Shown piece after piece: positions 7,117 to 13,458 of a stretch of DNA of 17,704 nt (the stretch's first letter is position 1; every line of letters begins with the position of its first letter). The DNA lies in assembly GCA_900552935.1 (NCBI GenBank), contig USBN01000031.1, positions 1-17,704 of the forward strand, read 5' to 3'. Made by a program: the position numbers and the translations under genes. Origin of the DNA: an uncultured Coriobacteriaceae bacterium (lineage in GTDB: Bacteria > Actinomycetota > Coriobacteriia > Coriobacteriales > Atopobiaceae). The notes beneath the pieces were generated by a model, which was given only the letters and a program-made list of their open reading frames with translations, did not search any database and had not been told where the DNA came from.

Positions 7117-8940
7117 TTATCCTACCCGCTCGCAGAGCAACTCGACGCCCCGTTCCGTATCTCGGCAATGCGTGCAGGCGTGTTCGCGCAAGATCGCGCC
7201 CGCGGCGAGGATGTCTCCGGAACAGCCAGACAGGTGCAGAACCGCAGCCCAGAGGGTCATGAAGGGATATCCGAGGACAAGCCCCAGCCCCAAGAGGGCA
7301 GCCGTGACCAAAACCGTGGGCGCGAGAAGGACCACGACGAAACGGGCCTTGGAGAGCACGAGGCCGGGGCATCCCGCATAGAGCATACCCGCCTGGTAGC
7401 CAAAGCTCACCCGCGTGCCGGGGCCACCGAGGACGCGCATGAACAGCGCGTGCACAAGCTCGTGCACGGGGAGCGCCACGGCGGAGAGGGCAGCCATGGC
7501 AAGAGGCCACATCGCCGCGCCCCAATCGCCCGGGAGCGCCCGCATCTCCTCGATGACGCCGGTGCCCGCCACGACGGAGAGCGCCACGGCGAGCGCAGAC
7601 CCGCCGATGAGGAGCCACGCGCTTGCTCGCACGAGGCGTTGGCGCAGGGCGTCATCGCCAAAGAAGTCGATGTCGCCGAGGGTACGTGTGGACGATTCCT
7701 CGGTGACCGCGGCGGGTTCACAGGGCGCGGTGGGCTCGCAGGGCGCGGCAGATCCGCAGGACGCGACGGGCTCGTCAAGCACGCCGGACCCGCGGGACGC
7801 GTCGAGCCCGTCAGCCGCGACAGGCATGCCGGGCGCAGCAGGCTTGCATCCCTCCGAGGGGCCGTCGAGACGCAGCTCGTAGACGTTCGTCCAGCCGGTG
7901 ATGGGAAGGCCCTCGTAGGGGAACCACTGCGGCGCGTGGAGCGTGAAGCCAAGCTCGCGGTAGAGGCGGTTCGAGAGGCTCTCCGGGCTGGTGTTGATGC
8001 GCAGGGCCTTGCAGCCTCGCACGATGGCCTCGCGCGCGTACTCCGCGAGAAGCGCCGTCGCGACGCCGCGCCCGCGAGCGGCGGGGTCAGTCGCCAGCAG
8101 GTGGCAGGTCAAGAACTCACCCGGACCGAGCGGCTCCCAGTCAGGCTCGGCCCCGGGAAGGCCAAAGTCTCCGTCGAGCGACATGGCGCCGAGGACCGCG
8201 GTGCCAGCGTCCGAGACATCGCTTTCCCTGCGAGCATCCGCTTCGCCCTCCCCAGCGTCGACGGCCACCCACGTGACTCCCTCGTGCAGGCGGCGGCTCA
8301 CGTCATCCGGGAGCGGCCAGAAGCCGCGCAGCCAGCCGCAGGTCTCCTGGCCAGGGACGTCGCAGGAATCGAGGAGATGGTCATACATGGCGAGGATCGC
8401 CGGCTCGTCGGCAAGCGTCGCTGCCCTCACGAGGACGCCCTCGATCTGAGGGGCGACACGTGCCACGCCGTCCTCGAACACCACCAGCGGCCGATGCCTA
8501 CGCACGGGCTCCGCCTCGTCCATGGCGCGAGCGGCACGGCGCACGAAGGCGGAGGCGTCCTCCCCCTCCTCGCGGCACGCGACGGAGAGCGCGCGATGCG
8601 GGCTCCTCTCGGCAAGGGAACGCGCGGCACGGGCGCCGGCGCCCCCTGCCAGCAGATGCGCCTGGGTCACGCCGAGCGCACTCATGGCCTCGGCCACGTC
8701 CGGCCCCTCGAGCTCACGAGCCTCGCAGGACACGCTCGCGACGCTTCTCCCAAGGGAGGCGAGGTCGCAAGCGGCATCCTCGGCAAGCTCGTCATCGACA
8801 AGCGCAAGCACGGGCGCCGGCTCGTACGTCATGCCAAAGGGCGTCCCGGGAACGTCAGCCACGCCCTCCGGGGCCTCGACGCACACGCGCGCCACCGAGC
8901 TATCCGCAAGCGCCACCTTGATGTCTGCCGTCCTCGCCAT
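7117..8940 (-). CDS. Fusion: degenerate alpha/beta-hydrolase-like region + GNAT acetyltransferase + DUF3267 membrane zincin
   Basis: Residues are numbered from the ATG at 8946, two codons before the preferred ATG at 8940, which has GAGGGG 6 nt upstream. Residues 45-125 resemble the core of an alpha/beta-hydrolase, but the nucleophile elbow GxSxG reads GGAGA (101-105), so no hydrolase activity is expected. Residues 171-360 are a GNAT domain with the acetyl-CoA loop ARGRGVATALL (290-300) and the C-terminal block NRLYRELGFTLH. Residues 362-425 are a low-complexity linker with hexapeptide repeats. Residues 440-605 are a DUF3267-type integral membrane metalloprotease-like domain: about four hydrophobic segments, HELVH zinc motif (495-499), GMLYAGCPG, and GCSGD with a probable third ligand Asp578. 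Cys-rich ends (CTHC, 591-594) follow. I know of no described protein with this combination. It is the first gene of an operon with the NadE-like gene. Substrates are unknown. Confidence 0.82.
   Translation of the reverse strand: MARTADIKVALADSSVARVCVEAPEGVADVPGTPFGMTYEPAPVLALVDDELAEDAACDLASLGRSVASVSCEARELEGPDVAEAMSALGVTQAHLLAGGAGARAARSLAERSPHRALSVACREEGEDASAFVRRAARAMDEAEPVRRHRPLVVFEDGVARVAPQIEGVLVRAATLADEPAILAMYDHLLDSCDVPGQETCGWLRGFWPLPDDVSRRLHEGVTWVAVDAGEGEADARRESDVSDAGTAVLGAMSLDGDFGLPGAEPDWEPLGPGEFLTCHLLATDPAARGRGVATALLAEYAREAIVRGCKALRINTSPESLSNRLYRELGFTLHAPQWFPYEGLPITGWTNVYELRLDGPSEGCKPAAPGMPVAADGLDASRGSGVLDEPVASCGSAAPCEPTAPCEPAAVTEESSTRTLGDIDFFGDDALRQRLVRASAWLLIGGSALAVALSVVAGTGVIEEMRALPGDWGAAMWPLAMAALSAVALPVHELVHALFMRVLGGPGTRVSFGYQAGMLYAGCPGLVLSKARFVVVLLAPTVLVTAALLGLGLVLGYPFMTLWAAVLHLSGCSGDILAAGAILREHACTHCRDTERGVELLCERVG
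7721..7802 (-). repeat. Imperfect 18-bp tandem repeats inside the fusion gene linker
   Basis: CAGGGCGCGG-like cores recur at 7721, 7739, 7757, roughly 7775 and 7793, a regular 18-bp period. In the protein they encode six-residue units of the form SCGSAA, PCEPTA, PCEPAA between the GNAT and the membrane domain. The in-frame period means copy number could vary without breaking the gene. Confidence 0.55.
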
Positions 8941-9069
8941 GCCCATCCCCTCGATAGTCGTCGCCTAGAAGGATACCCGCTCGCGCGCGGCAGCGCGAAA
9001 GGCCGCGTCAGCCGTAACGGAGCGGTTGCGAATGGATGCGACGCCGCGGGCAAGACAAGCGAACGCCCC

Positions 9070-9102
9070 AAAACGAAAGGGGCGGCCCCGAAGGACCGCC
9101 CC
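9070..9102 (-). terminator. Rho-independent terminator of the fru operon
   Basis: On the minus strand a 10-bp GC stem (9079-9088 with 9093-9102, one G-U pair) is closed by a TTCG tetraloop and followed directly by TTTCGTTTT (9070-9078). It lies about 110 nt after the fruA stop, so it ends fruR-fruK-fruA and insulates the fusion/NadE-like unit. Between it and fruA is a 10-bp direct repeat (GCGAGCGAGC at 9120-9129 and 9136-9145). Confidence 0.88.
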
Positions 9103-9213
9103 AGGCGTCACGCTATGTTGCGAGCGAGCATTCGCGCGAGCGAGCCAGCGCATTCCGCGAGCCTCGCCCCGGCGGGCGCCCCACCCCCGTAGGGCACCCG
9201 CGTCCGCGCGCCC

Positions 9214-11187
9214 CTACTTCTCCAGACCGGACTCGCTGGCGTCCAGCGGCTTCTTCCAGAAGGAGAGGATGAGGCAGCCCACCACAGAGCCCACGAGGCA
9301 GACGACGAGCCACATCGCGGGGTTGCCGATGACGGCAGTGACCCAGGCGCCGCCATGCGGGGCGGGGCTGGTGCAGCCAAAGGCCGCGGAGAGGCCGCCG
9401 GCGATGGCGGAACCGATGATGCAGCTGGGCAGGACGTGACCAGGATCGGCGGCGGCGAACGGAATGGCGCCCTCGGAGATGAAGGAGAGGCCCATGATGT
9501 AGTTCACGAGGCCGGCGTTGCGATCCTGCTTGGTCCAGCGGTTCTTGAAGAACGTGGTGGAAAGGGCGATGACCAGCGGCGGAACCATGCCGCCTACCAT
9601 GACGGAGGCCATGATGACCTGACCGGTGGTGCCAAGGCCAGAGCTGGGATCAAGGGCGGCGGTGCCGAACACGTAGGCGGCCTTGTTGAAGGGGCCACCC
9701 ATGTCGACGGACATCATGCCGCCGAGGACGAGACCGAGAACCACGATGTTGCTCGTGCCGAGGCCGGCGAGAAATCCGTTAAGCGCGGTGTTGATCGCGG
9801 CGAAGACCGGGTTGAGCGCGAGCATCACGACGCCAATGGCGAGCGTGCCAAGGACGGGGTAGATCAGCATCGGCTTGATGCCCTCGAGCGAGCTCGGGAG
9901 CTTGTCGCAGGCGCGCTCGATGCCCAGGGTGAGGTAACCAGCAGCGAAGCCCGCGAAGAGCGCCGCGATGAAGCCGCCGGAGACGAGCGTGGTCGCGTCG
10001 AGCGTTCCCAGGTAGGCGAAGTCATAGCCAGCCTTGGCGAAGAGGCCGCCGACGAAGCCGGGAGCGAGGCCCGGACGATCCGCGATGGAACTCGCGATGT
10101 AGCCTGCGAGGATCGGGAGCATGAGGCCGAACGCCTCGCCGCCGATGGTCTTGAACAGGGCCGCGGCCGGGATCGAGGAGCCATAGGCCGAAGTGCCGAG
10201 ACCAGGCTGGTCAACGAGGAACGCGATGGCGGTGAGGATGCCGCCGCCGATCACGAACGGCAGCATGTGGGAGACGCCATTCATGAGGTGCTTGTAGATC
10301 TTGTGCCAGGTCGACTCACCGTCAGAGGTCGCGGCGGGAGCGGCGGCGCCACCAGCGTTGTGGTGGACGGGCGCACGACCCTCCATGACCTCGTTGATGA
10401 GAGCCTCGGGCTCGTTGATGCCACGGGAGACCGGGCAGCTGAAGAGCGGCTTGCCGTCGAAGCGGGAGAGCTCGATGTTCTTATCGGCGGCGATGATGAC
10501 GCCCTTGGCACCGGCGATGTCCTCGGCCGTGAGGACGTTCTTGGCGCCCGCGGAGCCCTGAGTCTCGACCTTGATGCGCAGGCCCATCTCCTTGGCCTTG
10601 TTCTCGAGGGCCTCGGCGGCCATGTAGGTGTGAGCGATGCCAGTCGGGCAGGCGGTGATGGCAACGAGGTCGTAGCCTGCGGCGTCAGCGGTGGCGGCAG
10701 CAGCGGCCTTCGCATTCTCGGCAGCAAGCTTGGCGTCCTCGGCGGCGTCGATGACGGCGAGGAACTCCTCCGGGGTCTTGGCGGCGCGGAGGCTGTCGCA
10801 GAACTCCGGGTCCATCAGCAGCATCGAGAGGCGCGAGAGGACCTCGAGGTGGACGTCGGCCTTGGTGTCGGGCGCGGCGATGAGGAACATGAGCGTGGTG
10901 GGCAGGCCGTCCGGCGCGTCGTAGTCGACGCCCTCGGGCAGCGTCATCGCGGCAAGGCCCGGCGCGGAGACGGCGGCAGTCTTGGCGTGCGGGATCGCGA
11001 TGCCCTCGCCAAGCGCCGTGGAACCGAACGACTCGCGTGCATGGACGGCCTCGGTGTAGGCGTCGACGTCGACGACGTTGCCCTGGGTCTCCATCAGCTT
11101 GACGAGCTTGGCGATGGCATCGGCCTTGTCAGACGCGACACCCCCGATCTTGACGGCCTCAGGCTTGAGCAGACTGGTGATTCTCAT
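9214..11187 (-). CDS. fruA: PTS fructose transporter, fused IIA-IIB-IIC components
   Basis: The protein imports fructose and phosphorylates it to fructose 1-phosphate with phosphate relayed from PEP via EI and HPr. The 657-residue chain has the IIA domain at about 1-150 with phospho-His67 in GIAIPHAK. An Ala-rich linker follows, then IIB at about 170-275 with phospho-Cys179 in VAITACPTGIAHTYMA. IIC runs from about 305, a multi-pass membrane domain with GVSHMLPFVIGGG, LGGMMSVDMGGPFNK and the substrate-site block GLSFISEGAIPFA. Order and length are normal for the fused actinobacterial/Firmicutes type. The start has an AAGG ribosome site about 8 nt upstream. It is the last gene of fruR-fruK-fruA; no HPr-like domain is attached, so general PTS proteins must be encoded elsewhere. 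Confidence 0.97.
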   Translation of the reverse strand: MRITSLLKPEAVKIGGVASDKADAIAKLVKLMETQGNVVDVDAYTEAVHARESFGSTALGEGIAIPHAKTAAVSAPGLAAMTLPEGVDYDAPDGLPTTLMFLIAAPDTKADVHLEVLSRLSMLLMDPEFCDSLRAAKTPEEFLAVIDAAEDAKLAAENAKAAAAATADAAGYDLVAITACPTGIAHTYMAAEALENKAKEMGLRIKVETQGSAGAKNVLTAEDIAGAKGVIIAADKNIELSRFDGKPLFSCPVSRGINEPEALINEVMEGRAPVHHNAGGAAAPAATSDGESTWHKIYKHLMNGVSHMLPFVIGGGILTAIAFLVDQPGLGTSAYGSSIPAAALFKTIGGEAFGLMLPILAGYIASSIADRPGLAPGFVGGLFAKAGYDFAYLGTLDATTLVSGGFIAALFAGFAAGYLTLGIERACDKLPSSLEGIKPMLIYPVLGTLAIGVVMLALNPVFAAINTALNGFLAGLGTSNIVVLGLVLGGMMSVDMGGPFNKAAYVFGTAALDPSSGLGTTGQVIMASVMVGGMVPPLVIALSTTFFKNRWTKQDRNAGLVNYIMGLSFISEGAIPFAAADPGHVLPSCIIGSAIAGGLSAAFGCTSPAPHGGAWVTAVIGNPAMWLVVCLVGSVVGCLILSFWKKPLDASESGLEK

Positions 11188-11269
11188 TACTCAACCTTTC
11201 TCTCCCGGGCGCGTGCCCGGACGATATTCGCAGCACCAACTCGCAGGAACGGTGCGGCAGGACAGAAGG

Positions 11270-11313
11270 GCCGGAGCGCCGCGCGCGAGCGCGAGGGAGA
11301 GGGGCGCTCCGGC
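11270..11313 (-). other. Intercistronic hairpin between fruK and fruA
   Basis: An exact 11-bp inverted repeat (11270-11280 and 11303-11313, GCCGGAGCGCC and its complement) encloses a 22-nt loop that can itself pair GCGC with GCGC. It lies 26 nt past the fruK stop and 83 nt before the fruA start. No U-tract follows, so it is likelier an RNA-stability, processing or partial-attenuation element that sets the fruK:fruA ratio than a full terminator. Confidence 0.5.
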
Positions 11314-11338
11314 AAGGAGGAGGATCGGCGGAAAGAGA

Positions 11339-12244
11339 CTAGCGCGAGCCGGCCATGAGCGCCTCGACCTCGGGACGCGTGGCGAGGTGGTCGGAGAAGG
11401 CGCTGGCAGAGCCGCTGGCAAGCGCCATGCGGAAGGCCGTCTCGTAGGAGCCGGTCTCCATGAGGCCGGCGAGGAAGCCGGCGACACTCGAGTCGCCCGC
11501 ACCCACGGAATTCACGACGGTGCCCTTGGCGGCGGGACTCTGGAAAACCTGACCGTCGGCTGCGACGAGCACGCCGCCCTCGCCCGCCATGGAGACGAGC
11601 ACGTTCTGGGCGCCGGCCTCCTGCATGCGCTTGGCATACGGAACGACCTCGTCGCGGGTCTTGAGGGCCACGCCGTAGATGTCGCCCAGCTCGATGTTGT
11701 TGGGCTTCACGAGGAAGGGCTTGTAGGGAAGGACGCGCGTGAGCAGGTCGCGTTCGGCGTCGACCACGATGCGGACGCCGCGGCCGTCGAGGCGGGCCAT
11801 GATGCGCTCGTACATGTTGCCGGGAAGCGTGTTGGGCACGGAGCCGGAGACGACGAGGGTGTCGCCCTCGCCCAGGACGTCGAGCTTGGCGTAGAGCTCC
11901 TCGATGTTCTCCGCGGTGATGAGCGGGCCCTGGCCGTTGAGCTCGGTCTCCTCGTTGCTCTTGATCTTGGCGTTGATGCGGCTCATGCCCTCGGCGACCT
12001 CGATGAAGTCGGCGGAGACGCCAGCCTCGCTCACGCGACGGGCGATCTCGGCGCCGGTGAAACCGGCGAGAAAGCCGAGCGCACGGGAGGCGTGGCCGAG
12101 GTTGCCCAGGACGATGGAGACGTTGATGCCCTTGCCACCGGGGAGAACCTGCTCGTAGGTGGTGCGGTTAATCACACCGAGGCGCATGTCGTCCACGCGG
12201 ACGATGTAGTCGAGCGAGGGGTTGAACGTTACGGTGCAGATCAT
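11339..12244 (-). CDS. fruK: 1-phosphofructokinase
   Basis: The enzyme phosphorylates fructose 1-phosphate, the PTS product, to fructose 1,6-bisphosphate, feeding glycolysis. The 301-residue product is a PfkB-family sugar kinase. It begins MICTVTFNPSLDYIV, has the GGKGINVSIVLGNLG block (36-50), the LVKPNNIELGD motif (178-188), and the PfkB C-terminal signature NSVGAGDSSVAGFLAG with catalytic Asp251. The true start is the ATG at 12244, which overlaps the fruR TGA (ATGA junction). The same frame stays open to 12646, but that extension is the antisense-like shadow of fruR coding sequence and lacks family homology. It sits between the regulator and the permease in the fructose operon. Confidence 0.96.
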   Translation of the reverse strand: MICTVTFNPSLDYIVRVDDMRLGVINRTTYEQVLPGGKGINVSIVLGNLGHASRALGFLAGFTGAEIARRVSEAGVSADFIEVAEGMSRINAKIKSNEETELNGQGPLITAENIEELYAKLDVLGEGDTLVVSGSVPNTLPGNMYERIMARLDGRGVRIVVDAERDLLTRVLPYKPFLVKPNNIELGDIYGVALKTRDEVVPYAKRMQEAGAQNVLVSMAGEGGVLVAADGQVFQSPAAKGTVVNSVGAGDSSVAGFLAGLMETGSYETAFRMALASGSASAFSDHLATRPEVEALMAGSR

Positions 12245-13011
12245 GCGGATACCTCCACGACGTTGGAAAGACCAGAGATGGCGGGGTCGACAACGCCGCA
12301 GGTGACGAGCGTCGCGTCCTCGAAGCGGGAGAAGGTGACCGGCGTCACGACGCCGATCTTGCTGGCGTCTGCCAGGACGAAGCGCTCGCGGGCGTGCTTC
12401 ATCGACTCGAGCTTGACCATGGCCTCGCTCGCATCCGGCGTGGTGAAGCCCTGCTCGCGGGTAACGCCGTTCGTGCCCCAGAAGCCCTTGGAGAAGTTGT
12501 AGCGAGAGAGTGCGTCGAGCGCGCCGGGGCCCACGATGGCCTCCGTGCCAGCCTTGACGTCGCCGCCGATGACGATCGTGCGGGCGCCGCGGTTGGCGAG
12601 CGCGAGCGCCAGGGAGACGGAGTTGGTGACGAAGGTCGCGAGGCAAGCGGTGTCCGAGAGGTGCTCAACGATGGCCTGCGTGGTGGAGCCGGAGTCAAGG
12701 TAGACGAAGTCATCCGGCTGAATCTGAGCTGCTGCCCAGGCGGCCAGCACGTGCTTCTCGGACGTGTGGAGGTCGCGCTTCTCGGCCATGGTGGGCTCGA
12801 CGGCGACGAAGGGCGCGGGCGTGAGCGCAGTCTCGACGCTGGCGGCGCCGCCGTCCACCTTCACGAGAAGACCGGCGCCTTCGAGTCGATCGAGGTCGCG
12901 GCGAATCGTGGACTCTGATGTGTCGAACAGGTTGGCGAACTCCGCGACGGAAACGGTGGCGTTCTCCGCGACCATCTCGACCATGCGCTGGCGACGTTCC
13001 TCGGCGAGCAT
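12241..13011 (-). CDS. fruR: DeoR-family transcriptional regulator of the fructose operon
   Basis: The 256-residue protein has a DeoR-type N-terminal winged helix-turn-helix (about 1-57, with FANLFDTSESTIRRDLDRLEGAGLLVKVDGGA). A sugar-phosphate sensing domain of the DeoRC/ribose-isomerase-like fold follows: VYLDSGSTTQAIVEHL, VTNSVSLALALANRG, VIGGDVKAGTEAIVGP and the KGFWGTNGV block. Family members repress sugar operons until the cognate sugar phosphate binds; fructose 1-phosphate is the likely effector by context. The start has an AAGGAG ribosome site 4 nt upstream. It is the first gene of fruR-fruK-fruA, coupled to fruK by ATGA overlap. The gap upstream contains a matching candidate operator, so it probably autoregulates. 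Confidence 0.92.
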   Translation of the reverse strand: MLAEERRQRMVEMVAENATVSVAEFANLFDTSESTIRRDLDRLEGAGLLVKVDGGAASVETALTPAPFVAVEPTMAEKRDLHTSEKHVLAAWAAAQIQPDDFVYLDSGSTTQAIVEHLSDTACLATFVTNSVSLALALANRGARTIVIGGDVKAGTEAIVGPGALDALSRYNFSKGFWGTNGVTREQGFTTPDASEAMVKLESMKHARERFVLADASKIGVVTPVTFSRFEDATLVTCGVVDPAISGLSNVVEVSA

Positions 13012-13086
13012 GACGCTCCTTCAACCGGCTCTAGCCGTGGGGCCTGAGTGCCCGCGGGCCTGAGCTTTCGCATCTTACAATGCGTA

Positions 13087-13127
13087 CTATTGCACACTTC
13101 TGCGCAGATTTGAGCAATAGTGTGCAA
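13087..13127 (-). promoter_or_regulatory. Candidate fru operator overlapping a possible promoter
   Basis: TTGCACAC at 13090-13097 is repeated as its exact complement GTGTGCAA at 13120-13127, and CTATTGC at 13087-13093 pairs with GCAATAG at 13114-13120. Two similar sites of opposite orientation, centres about 30 bp apart, thus lie 80-115 bp upstream of fruR. On the minus strand TTGCTC (13113-13118) and TGCAAT (13090-13095) are 17 bp apart and could be a weak promoter lying within the repeats, as expected for a repressor-occluded promoter. FruR as the binder is inferred from position. Confidence 0.5.
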
Positions 13128-13151
13128 ACTCACGCAAAAGCGAGCGTGAGT
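13128..13151. other. 8-bp stem hairpin upstream of the fru operator
   Basis: ACTCACGC (13128-13135) and GCGTGAGT (13144-13151) form a perfect inverted repeat with an 8-nt loop, directly adjoining the candidate operator. It may be another protein-binding palindrome or part of a boundary hairpin; neither strand has a U-tract after it. Another inverted repeat, TGACTC/GAGTCA with a 6-nt spacer, is at 13214-13231. Confidence 0.4.
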
Positions 13152-13275
13152 GGTCGATTTTGAGCGGCGAACGGTTGGTTGAGGCGGCACGGCGCTCTCG
13201 ATTGCAACGCTTTTGACTCAAAATGGAGTCACGCGCGATCGCAGTGAAACCGCCGCCCAAAGGGAAAAAGTTGTC

Positions 13276-13394
13276 AAGTAGGGGCCTGATTGGCGACTCG
13301 CAAAGTAGACCACCAACATGCAAACTATTCACCTGCATGTTTTAAATCTAAACTTGGAGCCCTACTTCAGGTGACTCGTTTCAGGCCCCTACTT
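13276..13394. repeat. 119-bp nested inverted repeat (cruciform-like element)
   Basis: The outer arms AAGTAGGGGCCTGA (13276-13289) and TCAGGCCCCTACTT (13381-13394) are perfect 14-bp complements. Inside, AAAGTAG (13302-13308) faces CTACTT (13362-13367), and an innermost pair AACATGCA/TGCATGTT (13315-13322, 13334-13341) encloses 11 nt. The segment is AT-richer than neighbouring genes. On the minus strand the closing arm is followed by GACAACTTTTT, so the whole could act as a large terminator-like structure after hisE. GGGCCTGA also recurs at 13040-13047 and 13057-13064. This stretch (13152-13458) contains no gene I can support; an 83-codon minus-strand frame through it lacks a ribosome site and homology I recognise. 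Confidence 0.6.
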
Positions 13395-13404
13395 CGCGGG
13401 TAAT

Positions 13405-13452
13405 TTGGAAATTGGGTCCTCTGCGGACTTGGAAATTGGGTCCTCTACGGAC
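13405..13452. repeat. Two tandem copies of a 24-bp unit after hisE
   Basis: The unit TTGGAAATTGGGTCCTCTGC plus GGAC occupies 13405-13428 and is repeated at 13429-13452 with a single G-to-A change. It starts 10 bp from the nested inverted repeat and ends 6 bp before the hisE stop codon. The near identity of the copies suggests a recent duplication or a repeat whose copy number may vary between strains. Confidence 0.75.
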
Positions 13453-13458
13453 ACTTGC

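Noticed and set aside
8941..9060. Promoter of the fusion gene
   Set aside because: TATCCT-like and TTTCGC-like hexamers exist but spacing is 19 bp and matches are poor; not listed.
6109..9192. 1027-codon open frame on the plus strand
   Set aside because: It lies opposite the NadE-like and fusion genes, is rich in Arg, His, Gly and Ala with no domain, and crosses the fru terminator. It is the antisense shadow of GC-rich coding sequence.
9355..11358. 667-codon plus-strand frame opposite fruA
   Set aside because: It is mirror coding potential from codon bias; the minus strand has an intact, motif-complete IIABC permease.
12245..12646. N-terminal extension of fruK
   Set aside because: The frame stays open upstream but overlaps fruR in another frame; PfkB homology starts exactly at the ATG at 12244.
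13087..13338. 83-codon minus-strand frame in the fruR-hisE gap
   Set aside because: There is no ribosome site before its ATG. It runs through the inverted repeat and the fru operator, and I recognise no family. It could be a translated piece of a dispersed repeat, but is not supportable as a gene.
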